This document shows positions 1 to 7,892 of a stretch of DNA of 64,000 nt, in pieces. Location: assembly GCF_014655595.1 (NCBI RefSeq), contig NZ_BNBL01000017.1:1-64000 (forward strand), in the 5' to 3' direction. Position numbers and translations under genes: made by a program. How positions within the stretch are numbered: the stretch's first letter is position 1; the number at the start of each line of letters is the position of its first letter. The notes under the pieces are model-generated. The model had not been told where the DNA came from. It worked only from the letters and a program-made list of their open reading frames with translations, and ran no database searches. This stretch comes from Streptomyces griseocarneus. GTDB taxonomy: Bacteria > Actinomycetota > Actinomycetes > Streptomycetales > Streptomycetaceae.

Positions 1-15
1 GCACCAGCCGCTCAA

Positions 16-204
16 CTATCCCCATGCTCGACCCAACGAACTACCACCAATCAAGACACCGTCTAAGTGCGGGACAGCGTGACCAACGCCGTGTCCGGGC
101 CGAAGAGCGGCCTTCCCGTCGGTCTGGGCAAGCGACTCAGTGACGTTCTGCAGGGCCTGGTCGAGGCCGGTTTCGTCCTGCCGCTGCGAAGGTGTGCTGC
201 TCAC
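16..204 (-). CDS. Hypothetical protein or truncated host gene
   Basis: A 62-codon leftward frame starting at GTG 204, with GGAGAG about 7 nt upstream, which makes the start credible. The product (MSSTPSQRQDETGLDQALQN and onward) is hydrophilic and then Gly-rich after residue 35, as if the original reading had been interrupted. It lies outside the integrase, at the probable end of the element, so it may be the 5' piece of a chromosomal gene broken at the attachment site. I do not recognise a family. It could also be a complete small phage protein. Confidence 0.35.
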   Translation of the reverse strand: MSSTPSQRQDETGLDQALQNVTESLAQTDGKAALRPGHGVGHAVPHLDGVLIGGSSLGRAWG

Positions 205-235
205 GGCTCTCTCCGCGTGTTCTCGGGAACGCGCG

Positions 236-267
236 AGAGCCCGAGCAGCATCGGCTGCTCGGGCTCT
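236..267. terminator. Terminator hairpin after the integrase gene
   Basis: GAGCCCGAGCAGC (237-249) and GCTGCTCGGGCTC (254-266) form a perfect 13-bp stem, 14 with the flanking A-T pair, around an ATCG loop. It lies between the 3' end of the leftward integrase gene and the start of the 62-codon frame, so it would stop integrase transcription from leaving the element. Confidence 0.75.
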
Positions 268-321
268 TCGAAAATGGTGGTACGACGGATAGCTTCAGCT
301 CGCGCAGGTGGCGAGTGATAC

Positions 322-1542
322 CTAGGCCGCCGCCGGCCGCGCTGTCAGGCTGGCGGCCACCGCCCCGTGCGTGTCAGCGTGGTCATTCAGGAGGTGGCTG
401 TACGTGCGCCGCAGCTGCTCAACAGTGTCACCGACCCAGGCAGCCACAGTGTGCTCGGGAATTCCGCCCTGGAGGCACACGGAGATGAAGGTGTGCCGAA
501 GGTCATGGAATGTGGGGAGCTCCCCGTTCTCATCCTTGATGCCCAGCTTCCGGAGGGTGGGCTTCCATAGAGCATCGTTGAAGGTGTCTCGGCTCACAAG
601 GTTGCCGCGCGGCGTCCAGAAGAGCGCGCGGGCCGAGCCGCGCTTGCAGTCGCCAGTCTTCTTCCTGTGCTCCCACAGGATGGTCTCTGTGGCGAGCGGC
701 GGGAAGCGCTCCATGTGCTCCCCTAGGATGTCCTGGAAGTACGGAGGCACAGGCACGTCCTTCGTGTTGAGGCGCGGGCTCGTCTTGAGGCGGTCTATGA
801 GCCGGGGCCTGTAGCCGGTCTCCTTCGTTCTGAGCACCTGCCGACGCACGGTGAGCAGCTTGCCGTCTGGGGCGATGGCGTCGACGCATACACCGAACGC
901 CTCTGCCTGTCGGGTGCCGCAGGCGAAGCCGGCCATGGGGATGGGGCGGTAGCGCTCCGGGAACTCGTCGTAGATTGCCCAGCATTCCTCTGGGCTGAAG
1001 ACGTAGTACGTCGACTCGCCGACGTAGGGTCCTTCGACCTCGTAGGTGGGGTTGGCCGTGATCTTCCCGTTCTGCAGCGCATCCTTCATGATCATCTGGA
1101 AGACCTTCCAGTGGCTATCCGCGGTGGAGTTGGCGATGCCCTTGTTGGCTTCCATCTCCTGCACCCAGGCTTCGACCTGCGCTCTCTTGATGGTGCGCAG
1201 GCGCTGACTTCCCCAGCGTGGATTGAGGTGTCTGCGGATGGCTATCTCGTACTTCACAAGGGTGATCTCCTTGGGCCGGCGCCTGCTGAGCCAGTCGGCC
1301 GCCCACTGCCGGAAGGTCAGGTTCACTTCGGCGGGTTCCGGGGCCGCGCCGGAGGGCAGGCTGTCCAGAATCGCCTGAGCCTGGGCTTGGGTCAGGCCGA
1401 CCGAGTCGGGAATGGAGGCCCGGGTTCGCCTGCCCTCGCTGCTCGTGAGGTTGTAGGACCAGCTGTGCTTGCATCCGCCCTTTTTGGGCCTGTTCTGATC
1501 GGGGCAGTCGCACCGCTTGTAGACAGTGGGCTTGCGTGCCAC
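322..1542 (-). CDS. int: Tyrosine site-specific integrase
   Basis: Phage integrase of the tyrosine recombinase family, 406 aa. It recombines attP with a chromosomal attB through a 3'-phosphotyrosyl intermediate. The N-terminus (residues 10-28) has a Cys/His cluster typical of Streptomyces integrases, followed by a SAM-like core-binding domain (about 70-170). In the catalytic domain R211 lies in CGTRQAEAFG, H346 and R349 in FHDLRHTF, and Y381 in RRTYSHL. The usual second His box reads VGD, so that position is Asp. The start is GTG 1542 with GAGAGG upstream. It is transcribed with the excisionase-like gene 165 bp upstream. Confidence 0.93.
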   Translation of the reverse strand: MARKPTVYKRCDCPDQNRPKKGGCKHSWSYNLTSSEGRRTRASIPDSVGLTQAQAQAILDSLPSGAAPEPAEVNLTFRQWAADWLSRRRPKEITLVKYEIAIRRHLNPRWGSQRLRTIKRAQVEAWVQEMEANKGIANSTADSHWKVFQMIMKDALQNGKITANPTYEVEGPYVGESTYYVFSPEECWAIYDEFPERYRPIPMAGFACGTRQAEAFGVCVDAIAPDGKLLTVRRQVLRTKETGYRPRLIDRLKTSPRLNTKDVPVPPYFQDILGEHMERFPPLATETILWEHRKKTGDCKRGSARALFWTPRGNLVSRDTFNDALWKPTLRKLGIKDENGELPTFHDLRHTFISVCLQGGIPEHTVAAWVGDTVEQLRRTYSHLLNDHADTHGAVAASLTARPAAA

Positions 1543-1707
1543 GGGACGCCTCTCGCGATCTCGGTCGGTTCATGGGTGATGCCCTGGCCAGGGAGCTGGA
1601 CTGTACGTAGGGCGGGGCGCGGCAGGTCAAGCCGCCGAGCGGGAGGCGGGGCGGTCGGTGATGCGCCTGCTAATCGCGGTAGTAGTGCCTGCCTCGTTTA
1701 TTCGAAT

Positions 1708-1893
1708 TCACTCCGTGCGGGCATCAACCCATGCCTCAAAATCGCGCTCCCGTACACGCAGGATCCTGTCGCTGATGCGCACGATGGGGATGTCCCAATT
1801 CCTGTAGTTGTCGAGCACGGTGCGCTTTGGAACTTCCATTCGCTCGGCAATCGTCTCGAAACTCAGCAATGCATTGGAGCCACCGCGAGCCAT
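1708..1893 (-). CDS. Excisionase-like HTH protein
   Basis: A 61-aa protein with a MerR/Xis-type winged HTH: SFETIAERMEVPKRTVLDNY forms the helix-turn-helix and RILRVRERDFEAWVDARTE the wing and C-terminal helix. Such small proteins bind the att arm region and set integrase directionality. It lies directly upstream of the integrase in the same direction, the classic xis-int order. The start is ATG 1893. It could instead act as a repressor of the integrase promoter. Confidence 0.75.
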   Translation of the reverse strand: MARGGSNALLSFETIAERMEVPKRTVLDNYRNWDIPIVRISDRILRVRERDFEAWVDARTE

Positions 1894-2042
1894 AGCTGTC
1901 CTTGTCCATTCGTGCGTGTCCCCCGGCGGCCCGAACCGGCCGGGTGGAGCCGGTTGCGTTCAGTCCGGCACTGACACGTACGTGGATCAGCGGAATCTGT
2001 TACACCCGGGAGAAGTCCAAGGTGTCTGCTGCGGACTGGTCG

Positions 2043-2276
2043 CTATCGCTTCGGCGGGGCGGGGGTGCGGCGCGGGGCGGGGTAGATCCGCCGGACCTGC
2101 TGGGCGGGCCCCTTCCCGCGGGTGCGCAGGACGCCGCGGCGGCGGCCCACGCGTACGACGCTAGCGGCAGCGTCCTCGTCGATGTCAGCGCGCTGCGCGG
2201 CCGCGCTGATGGAGATCCACTCCTCGAACGGCAGGAGCATCAAGGTTCGATCGGTGTCGCTGATGAATGCGGGCAT
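2043..2276 (-). CDS. Small DNA-binding-like protein
   Basis: 77 aa from ATG 2276. A GAGAGGACC ribosome site lies upstream; longer readings start in non-coding sequence. The protein reads like one helix-turn-helix unit (EEWISISAAAQRADIDEDAA, then VVRVGRRRGVLRTRGKG) with a basic Pro-rich tail. It is leftward, upstream of the excisionase-like gene, in the position of a lysogeny or excision regulator. No family is recognised, so regulatory function is inferred from the HTH-like pattern and context only. Confidence 0.5.
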   Translation of the reverse strand: MPAFISDTDRTLMLLPFEEWISISAAAQRADIDEDAAASVVRVGRRRGVLRTRGKGPAQQVRRIYPAPRRTPAPPKR

Positions 2277-2381
2277 GGCCGCGGGTCCTCTCGCTTCGGG
2301 TCTGTGTCCGGGTTGCTCTCCCGGCGCGTGCCCGCACCATATATCACAGTGTGCGTCGCAGGGTGTCGCTGGCCTGTTCGG

Positions 2382-2432
2382 CACATTCCGTATGTGTCCG
2401 GTTATGCTGCCTCCGCGTCGCTACGGAATGTG
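2382..2432. promoter_or_regulatory. Inverted repeat in the divergent promoter region
   Basis: CACATTCCGTA (2382-2392) and TACGGAATGTG (2422-2432) are perfect 11-bp inverted copies 29 nt apart. They lie between the leftward integrase unit and the rightward sigma-factor unit. The left arm also contains a CACAT-N5-ATGTG dyad. This is the expected place for a lysogeny operator that controls both directions. Function is inferred. Confidence 0.5.
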
Positions 2433-2524
2433 ATCTTCCTCTTGTGAGGGGAACGTGAAGGCAGCCCAAGGGCGGCGCTGTAGCGGACCAGCGCAGCACA
2501 ACGCTCTAGGGGGGACAACACGCC

Positions 2525-3193
2525 GTGGCTGACATCTTGGAAGCCCTGGTCACACGCGCCGCAGCAGGCGGGGCGGACGGGGCCGACGCCATCTCGGCGT
2601 TGTACGACGAGCTCAGCGACACCGTCTACCACTGGGTGCGGTTCTACATCCGCGACGGGCACGTTGCGGAGGACCTGAGCCAAGAGGTCTGGCTGAAGGT
2701 CTCCCAAAACGTCAGCAAGTACCGGCCCGGCACGAGCTTCCTTGCCTGGCTGCGCACGATCACGAAGAACACTGCGCTGGACTACCTGCGGTCCGTGCAG
2801 CGGCGTCCCTCGGAAGTGCTGTACGCCGACCACCTGGAACTGGACCGGCCACGCATCGGCCAGAGCCCGGAGGAGTACGCGGAGAACCGTGCTCTGGCCC
2901 AAGCCGTTACAGCCCACCTGCATAAACTGAGACCCCAGCAGCAGCAGGTCCTGATCCTGCGGTTCTTCGACGGCGAGAGTCCTGGGCGTACCGCGGAGAT
3001 CATGGGGAAGACGGACGGTGCTGTTCGTACCCTGACGGTACGGTCGCTGCGCAAGCTCGCTGAGGTCATGCCGGCCGGGGAGTCCTCTTCTCAATTGATC
3101 GAGGAGCTGCTGACAGCGGCAGTGGGCAGAAACAGATACGTCGGTACACGGGTTGAGACACGAGAGGCGAGGGCGCATGTCGCGACGAGCTGA
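2525..3193 (+). CDS. ECF-like RNA polymerase sigma factor
   Basis: A 222-aa sigma-70 family protein. Region 2 spans about residues 25-95 (YDELSDTVYHWVRFYI, then AEDLSQEVWLKV and the promoter-melting FLAWLRTITKNTALDYLR). Region 4 spans about 130-185 (LRPQQQQVLILRFFDGES and the HTH AEIMGKTDGAVRTLTVRSLR). The start is GTG 2525 with AGGGGGG about 10 nt upstream. Its 3' end overlaps the next gene by 17 bp, so the two are coupled. A sigma factor beside the integrase may redirect host RNA polymerase or be expressed in the lysogen. It could transcribe the weak-(-35) promoters of the replication block, which is untested. Confidence 0.88.
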   Translation: MADILEALVTRAAAGGADGADAISALYDELSDTVYHWVRFYIRDGHVAEDLSQEVWLKVSQNVSKYRPGTSFLAWLRTITKNTALDYLRSVQRRPSEVLYADHLELDRPRIGQSPEEYAENRALAQAVTAHLHKLRPQQQQVLILRFFDGESPGRTAEIMGKTDGAVRTLTVRSLRKLAEVMPAGESSSQLIEELLTAAVGRNRYVGTRVETREARAHVATS

Positions 3194-3566
3194 CCAGAGC
3201 GAGCGCCTGGAGCGGGCGCTAGACGGCGGGCCCATCCCTCACGACGAGGAGACCCGCCGGATGCTGGCGGCCGCAGGCGCCTTGCGTCCCGGTTACCGGC
3301 GCAGTCCCGCGCGCGTGCGCGCCGCCAAGGAAGCGATGCTCCGCGAGTACGAGCGTGCGCAGAATCCGCAGGAAACCCGCGATGACGCCGGGACGGGCGA
3401 CGGCTTGGACGAGCCGGAGATCCATCGCGAGGAGATGGACCTGCCCGGAGGCGGACACCTGGTCCTCACCGACATCGAGGCCATCACTCCCGAGCGTGCC
3501 GAGAAGACGGCCGCCCGCATCGCGCGCATCTTGCAGAGCAGTGAAGAAAGAGACCGGCTGAGTTGA
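3177..3566 (+). CDS. Sigma-factor partner, possible anti-sigma protein
   Basis: 129 aa from ATG 3177 with GAGAGGCGAGG upstream, overlapping the end of the sigma gene by 17 bp. The protein is charged and helical: ETRRMLAAAGALRPGYRR and SPARVRAAKEAMLREYERAQ in the N-terminal half, then an acidic stretch, then a C-terminal helix (RAEKTAARIARILQSSEE). It has no membrane segment and no visible zinc motif. Translational coupling to the sigma gene suggests a soluble anti-sigma or sigma-regulating role, but no family is recognised. Confidence 0.6.
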   Translation: MSRRADQSERLERALDGGPIPHDEETRRMLAAAGALRPGYRRSPARVRAAKEAMLREYERAQNPQETRDDAGTGDGLDEPEIHREEMDLPGGGHLVLTDIEAITPERAEKTAARIARILQSSEERDRLS

Positions 3567-3606
3567 GCAGCGCCATATCCGGCTGCCCGAGTGCGGAGGG
3601 GCGGCC

Positions 3607-5193
3607 GTGAACCCCTCCGTGCCGCGCATCAAAATCCACGTCCTTGCTCCGGACGCGCACGACGATGATGTTCCGCTCACCGATGTGGGCGTGGTCAATG
3701 TGGACGGCGAGCGCCACCTGTTCCTGAGCCCGCAGTCGTTCTACTCGGCTGTGCGGCAGGTCAGCGCCGCCATGCCGGACCTGCCCTTGGAACAGGTCGA
3801 GCGCCTGGTGCGTGATCACTGTGAGTTCAAGGACTTCGACGAGCTGCTGGGATCTACCGAGCCTGCTCCGCCTGTCGACCTGCCGCCGCACACGGAGGAA
3901 CCGCCTGCGCCGGTAGGCCCGAGTGGCCGTGCGAAGAAGTGGGTTATCGCTGCCGCTTTGCTGCCGGCACTTGCCGGGTCTTGGGCGCTTGGGCACTTCA
4001 CGGGCGTCAACTCGGCCTCGACTGCCGCGAGCGCACCGGACAGGAGCACCGCGCGCAATGAGGCGGCCAAGGACAACCGCAACCTGGGGCCGGAACCGTT
4101 CACAGCTCCCGACTTCAAGGACTTCTCCGTTGCGGGGAAGATCAGTTGCAGCCCCATCGACGACCTGGAAGCGGAGTGCACTGACTCCGACGGGATGGTG
4201 ATGGCGACCAAGGCCGCGACGGGACCGGATTCCACCATCTTTACGTTCTCGTACGGCAAGGAACGCCTTGGCCTGCGCATCTTCGGGACAGCTGAATATG
4301 CGAAGACGTGGGCGATGCAGGACGCCTCCCGTGAGCTGTACCCCAACATGGTTCTCTCAGGTCGGTACGTGCTGTGGGGTACTGACGAGGAGCGGCTGAA
4401 GGACTACGAGGGGGAACTGCTGGCTGCGGCGAAGACGTCTGCCGGCGCAGCCCATCAGGCGACCGCGATGGGTCACGCCGAGCCGCTGCCGCCCCGCCTT
4501 GCCGCTCTCACGCTGGGCACTCTCGGGCTCGATGAGCACGAGGTGCGCACCATCCTCTACGCCCCACAGGACGCTACGGTCGACGCGCCAGTTTTACTGG
4601 CGGCACGGGCCGTCTTGGGCGTGCCTGACGCGTCGCCTGACGTCGTGAAGCCGGGCGAGGAGGACATCGTGGCGCTCGCCGCAGGGCTTGAGCCGCCGCC
4701 CGCAACCGGGCCGGACACGCGTACGGCCACAGCCAGACCGGACGACCCGGCGTCAGGGACGAACTTGACAGGTGGCTCGTCCGGGGAGTCGACGGAGACT
4801 GCGCCCGCTACGGCCCCTGCTCCGTCGCCGGACCGGGAGCCAGTGGATAGCGAGCAAACGCAGAAGCCCGAGGAGCCGGAGCCCAAGCCCGAGCCGACGC
4901 CCGAGCCGGAGCCGACGCCCCAGTCCAAGGACGAGCCGACGCCTGAGCCTGAGCCGACGCCGGTTGAGCCGGAGGATCCCTCTCCAGCGCCCGTCGAACC
5001 TGCGCCGGTCGATCCGGCTCCGCCGGTCACTGAAACGCCGGCACCGCCGTCGGAACCGGACGCCGCCCAGACGCAGCCGCCCGCTGGTGGTGCTGCCCAG
5101 GAGCCGCCCGCCTCCGGCGGGCAGGCGTCCCCGGATGGCGAAGACGGGGAGCTGCTGGCGCTGCCGCAAGCCTGGATCGCCCCGGCCGCGTAG
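3607..5193 (+). CDS. One-pass membrane protein with Pro/Glu repeat tail
   Basis: 528 aa from GTG 3607. A cytoplasmic N-terminal part (1-108) is followed by one membrane segment at about 111-133 (WVIAAALLPALAGSWALGHF). Next comes an extracytoplasmic domain with a Cys pair (SCSPIDDLEAECTD, about 180), a predicted helical region to about 360, and a Pro/Glu/Thr tail with EPTPEPEPTP repeats (about 415-490). The tail looks like a wall-spanning spacer. It is the third gene of the sigma-factor cassette, so it may sense or signal at the envelope. One Leu codon is TTA (4594-4596), the rare codon that depends on bldA in Streptomyces. Function unknown. Confidence 0.7.
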   Translation: MNPSVPRIKIHVLAPDAHDDDVPLTDVGVVNVDGERHLFLSPQSFYSAVRQVSAAMPDLPLEQVERLVRDHCEFKDFDELLGSTEPAPPVDLPPHTEEPPAPVGPSGRAKKWVIAAALLPALAGSWALGHFTGVNSASTAASAPDRSTARNEAAKDNRNLGPEPFTAPDFKDFSVAGKISCSPIDDLEAECTDSDGMVMATKAATGPDSTIFTFSYGKERLGLRIFGTAEYAKTWAMQDASRELYPNMVLSGRYVLWGTDEERLKDYEGELLAAAKTSAGAAHQATAMGHAEPLPPRLAALTLGTLGLDEHEVRTILYAPQDATVDAPVLLAARAVLGVPDASPDVVKPGEEDIVALAAGLEPPPATGPDTRTATARPDDPASGTNLTGGSSGESTETAPATAPAPSPDREPVDSEQTQKPEEPEPKPEPTPEPEPTPQSKDEPTPEPEPTPVEPEDPSPAPVEPAPVDPAPPVTETPAPPSEPDAAQTQPPAGGAAQEPPASGGQASPDGEDGELLALPQAWIAPAA

Positions 5194-5196
5194 CAC

Positions 5197-5232
5197 AACG
5201 TGCCGCGCAGGAGACCACCTGCGCGGCACGTT
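5197..5232. terminator. Bidirectional terminator between convergent units
   Basis: AACGTGCCGCGCAGG (5197-5211) and CCTGCGCGGCACGTT (5218-5232) form a perfect 15-bp stem with a 6-nt loop. It lies between the stop of the rightward membrane-protein gene and the stop of the leftward ssb gene, and serves both. Confidence 0.85.
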
Positions 5233-5249
5233 CCCGGTTTGGGACAGGC

Positions 5250-5687
5250 TCAGAAGGGCGGCTCCGTCGCCCACTGATCGTCGCCCATGGGGCGGCCTAC
5301 CGAGGTGACGACCGGACGCTGCGCCCCGGTCTTGGTCACCTTCGCGGTCGCATTCTTCAGACTCACGCCGACCTCCTCGACGTCGAGTTCGTACACGGTG
5401 CGCTTGACGCCCTCGCGGTCTTCGTAGGAGCGCTGCTTGAGGCGCCCCTGGACGATGACGCGGGTGCCGCGGGTCAGGGACTCGGCGACGTTCTCCGCCG
5501 CCTGGCGCCACACTGCGCAGGTCAGGAAGAGGCTCTCGCCGTCCTTCCACTCGTTGGTCTGGCGGTCGAAGGTGCGGGGGGTAGATGCGATGCGGAACTT
5601 CGCGACCGCGGCGCCGGACGGGGTGAAGCGCAGTTCGGGGTCGTCGACCAGGTTGCCGACGACCGTAATGACGGTCTCGCCTGCCAC
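5250..5687 (-). CDS. ssb: Single-stranded DNA-binding protein
   Basis: 145 aa. The OB fold spans residues 1-110 (ETVITVVGNLVDDPELRF, FLTCAVWRQAAENVAESL, GTRVIVQGRLKQRSYEDREG). The C-terminal tail ends DDQWATEPPF, an acidic-aromatic tip of the kind that recruits replication partners. The start is GTG 5687 with GAAAGG upstream. It is the last gene of the leftward ParB-terminase-lysin group. The length is typical for phage SSBs; bacterial homologues are longer. Confidence 0.93.
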   Translation of the reverse strand: MAGETVITVVGNLVDDPELRFTPSGAAVAKFRIASTPRTFDRQTNEWKDGESLFLTCAVWRQAAENVAESLTRGTRVIVQGRLKQRSYEDREGVKRTVYELDVEEVGVSLKNATAKVTKTGAQRPVVTSVGRPMGDDQWATEPPF

Positions 5688-5749
5688 GGGAGCGGGCCTT
5701 TCGGAATGGGGTCGGCTCGCCGAGGGGTGAGCCGACCGGTGGGCAGGGG

Positions 5750-6661
5750 TCAGGAGAAGAGCAGGCGCCAGGTCAGGGGGCCGGGCAGGCCGTCCGCGTC
5801 ACCGCGCAGCTCCGCTCGGCTGCGCTGGAAGTCGCGGACGTTCAGGCGGTCGGCCTCCGACCACTTCGGGCCGGGCCCGGAGGCGTAGTGCTTGCCGTAG
5901 CCCTTCTTCACGAGCTGCTTGCCGAGCAGGGTGATGTAGGAGTTGTTCTTGCCCGGCCCGAAGTAGGAGGTGCCGGGGAACGGCGGTACGGGCTGGGGCG
6001 TGGCGCCGGTGGTGCCCGAGTCGGAGCTGGAGCTGCCGTTGACCTTGGCCTTGGCCAGGGTGACGAGCTTGGCGAAGTTGATGTTGCCGGGGTCGCCGTG
6101 GTCGTTCTCCGGGACGTGGGCGTGGCCGCACCAGCCCTGGAAGTTGTTCCACTCGGCAAAGGACAGCCGGGCGTCGGTGTCGCCGTAGGAGGACGGGTAG
6201 GGAAGCCACGTCGCCGGGCCGGTCAGCGGGATGTTGTTGTTCTTGTACTGCCAGGCCATGAACGCCGCGAGGTCCTGCAGGGCCCAGTCGGGGGCGTCCG
6301 GCCAGTAGATGTAGTCCTCGCCCGCCGTCTCACCGTCCCAGCTGGTTTCGTTCTCCGGGTCGCAGGTGCCCACCAGCTCGATCTGGATGCAGTTGAGCGT
6401 GTTGGTCTCGACGCCGCCGGCGCGGTTGACCAGGGCGCGGGCGGAACGGTCGAAGGCGTAGTGCTGGTAGAACTCCAGCCGCTTCTTCGCGAAGTTGGGC
6501 ACGGCGGTGATGTTCGGCGCCTCGGCGCCCTGGTCGTACGAGGGCAGGGAGGTGCCCTCGGTGGTATGGATGACGCCGCAGTTGGGCTTGATCTCGCTGC
6601 CCTCGTAGCGGGACGAGTAGTCGTACGCGCGGCTGGCGCCGGGGTAGTACAGAACGGTCAC
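5750..6661 (-). CDS. N-acetylmuramoyl-L-alanine amidase endolysin
   Basis: 303 aa from GTG 6661, chosen because GGAGGA lies 8 nt upstream; longer readings cross the leader. The N-terminal amidase domain (about 1-205) shows zinc-type histidines in VIHTTEG (H32) and in WCGHAHVPENDHGDPG, with an NTLNCIQIELVG core strand. After a Ser/Gly/Pro linker (about 210-235) comes a peptidoglycan-binding-like domain (FGPGKNNSYITLLGKQLVKK, ending DADGLPGPLTWRLLFS). It would cleave the host wall at lysis. A copy of the 19-bp leader repeat lies 54 nt upstream of the start, linking its expression to the late genes. Confidence 0.88.
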   Translation of the reverse strand: MTVLYYPGASRAYDYSSRYEGSEIKPNCGVIHTTEGTSLPSYDQGAEAPNITAVPNFAKKRLEFYQHYAFDRSARALVNRAGGVETNTLNCIQIELVGTCDPENETSWDGETAGEDYIYWPDAPDWALQDLAAFMAWQYKNNNIPLTGPATWLPYPSSYGDTDARLSFAEWNNFQGWCGHAHVPENDHGDPGNINFAKLVTLAKAKVNGSSSSDSGTTGATPQPVPPFPGTSYFGPGKNNSYITLLGKQLVKKGYGKHYASGPGPKWSEADRLNVRDFQRSRAELRGDADGLPGPLTWRLLFS

Positions 6662-6715
6662 AGTGCTTCCTCCAGTGCTGGTGAGCAGGGAGGGAGCACC
6701 GTGACCGGTGGTGCG

Positions 6716-6734
6716 GGTTAGTGTCGCGTGCTGC
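6716..6734 (-). repeat. 19-bp gene-boundary repeat, copy 1 (amidase)
   Basis: The top strand reads GGTTAGTGTCGCGTGCTGC. It ends 54 nt upstream of the amidase start and matches the family consensus at nearly every position. Confidence 0.85.
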
Positions 6735-6878
6735 CTGGGGGCCGACGACGTTGTGCGACCGAAACGCCGGACGTGAGGGTGGCCGCCGTGCCAACGCGCG
6801 TGCACAGGCTGGCGCAGCCCCGCCCGAGGGGGCGACGAACCGGTGAGGAGGCCCACCGGTCCGTGCTCGTGTGGCCAG

Positions 6879-7145
6879 TCAGTGGCCGCGCATCTGCGCG
6901 GCGTACGTCTCCGCCTCGGCCGCGAGGTCGGGCACGAGCTTGAGGTGCTCGAGGAGCGCGGCGATGCGCTCGCCGTGGGGCGGGGGGAGTATCACGGTGC
7001 CGTCGGGGGACTTGATCGGGCGCGTGGCCGTGGTGGCGGTCGCCGCGCTGGTGGTCGACGGTGCCGTGGTGGTGAAGACCATGTCGCCGCCCTGGATGAC
7101 GGCGCCGGTCACGGTGCCGCCGGTGAAGCTGTTGACAACGCCCAC
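6879..7145 (-). CDS. Small protein with amyloid-signalling-like N-terminal motif
   Basis: 88 aa from GTG 7145 with GGAAGGAACC upstream. The N-terminus (MGVVNSFTGGTVTGAVIQGG, residues 1-20) has the alternating pattern N-x-F-x-G-x-T-V-x-G-x-V-I-Q-G-G. As I recall, this is typical of amyloid-like docking motifs on Streptomyces NLR-type sensors and their effectors. A Thr/Ala linker and a helical C-terminus (GERIAALLEHLKLVPDLAAE) follow. It lies between the small-terminase-like gene and the amidase. The product is unknown; a decoy that blocks host amyloid-signalling defences is a speculative possibility. Confidence 0.65.
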   Translation of the reverse strand: MGVVNSFTGGTVTGAVIQGGDMVFTTTAPSTTSAATATTATRPIKSPDGTVILPPPHGERIAALLEHLKLVPDLAAEAETYAAQMRGH

Positions 7146-7239
7146 TGCTGGTTCCTTCCGGATGAGTGATCGTTTTGCCGGTGGAGCGTATCGCTTGTGA
7201 TCAACAGGGCGTTGGGCCGGGCTGGCCGGAACGCAGGGC

Positions 7240-7881
7240 TCACCCGTCGACGACCTCGGCGTCCAGGACGCTGCCGTCCTCCAGCTCGGGCGGCTCGGGG
7301 TACTGCACCGCGAAAAGGCTCTTGTTCAGCCGCTCGGCAATCGCTGCGAGGTCGACGCTGGATTCCTCCTCGGGTACGCCGGCGTCGATGCCGGTGATCT
7401 CGACGGCGATCGCGGCATCCTTGCCGTAGTGGTGACGGTGCTGCCGCTCCAGGTACCAGGCGTCGGCGCGCCAGTCCGGGGCCGTGCGGTCCTCGGTGAC
7501 TTCCTCGACGATCTGGCCGGTCTCCGGGTCTCGGAATTTCCTCGTCGTGACCTTGGTGACGATCCCGCCGTCGGCGACCCGGCGGATGTTGGCCATGGCG
7601 CGGGCGCCGGCCATGGCACGGGCGGTGCGGACTTTTTCGAACAGCTCGACGTAGGGGTCCTCGTCCCGGTTCGGGGCCTGCCCGTCCTCGCGTGCGGCGA
7701 CTTCGGCGCGGCCGCGGGCCATCCACCGGTGGTAGGTGGCGCTTGAGATGCCGGCCGCCTCGGCGGCGAGTTCGACGGCGATGCCGGTGCGGGATGCGGC
7801 GATGATGCGGCTCTCGACATCTTCGGACAGCAGAGTGGGGCGTCCGGCGCCGGAGCGGTGGGGCTTGCGGCGGTTGGACAT
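7240..7881 (-). CDS. Terminase small subunit-like DNA-binding protein
   Basis: 213 aa from ATG 7881 with GAGGAG upstream; that ribosome site overlaps the stop region of the ParB-like gene. The N-terminal HTH (SRTGIAVELAAEAAGISSAT, then YHRWMARGRAE) and the helical, charged remainder (WRADAWYLERQHRHHYGKDA) match small terminase subunits of the HTH type, which recognise packaging sites. It is unusual in lying far from the portal gene, with no large subunit beside it. A related HTH regulator with another role is possible. Confidence 0.65.
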   Translation of the reverse strand: MSNRRKPHRSGAGRPTLLSEDVESRIIAASRTGIAVELAAEAAGISSATYHRWMARGRAEVAAREDGQAPNRDEDPYVELFEKVRTARAMAGARAMANIRRVADGGIVTKVTTRKFRDPETGQIVEEVTEDRTAPDWRADAWYLERQHRHHYGKDAAIAVEITGIDAGVPEEESSVDLAAIAERLNKSLFAVQYPEPPELEDGSVLDAEVVDG

Positions 7882-7892
7882 GGGGTTGCTCC

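Noticed and set aside
236..300. tRNA gene or tRNA-derived attachment site at the left end
   Set aside because: The perfect hairpin has no D, anticodon or T arms and no GTTCGA box, so it is a terminator. No attL core could be identified.
7180..7210. A boundary repeat upstream of the 88-aa gene
   Set aside because: CGCTTGTGATCAACAGG shares only the first half of the consensus and lies downstream of that gene's reading, so it is probably chance.
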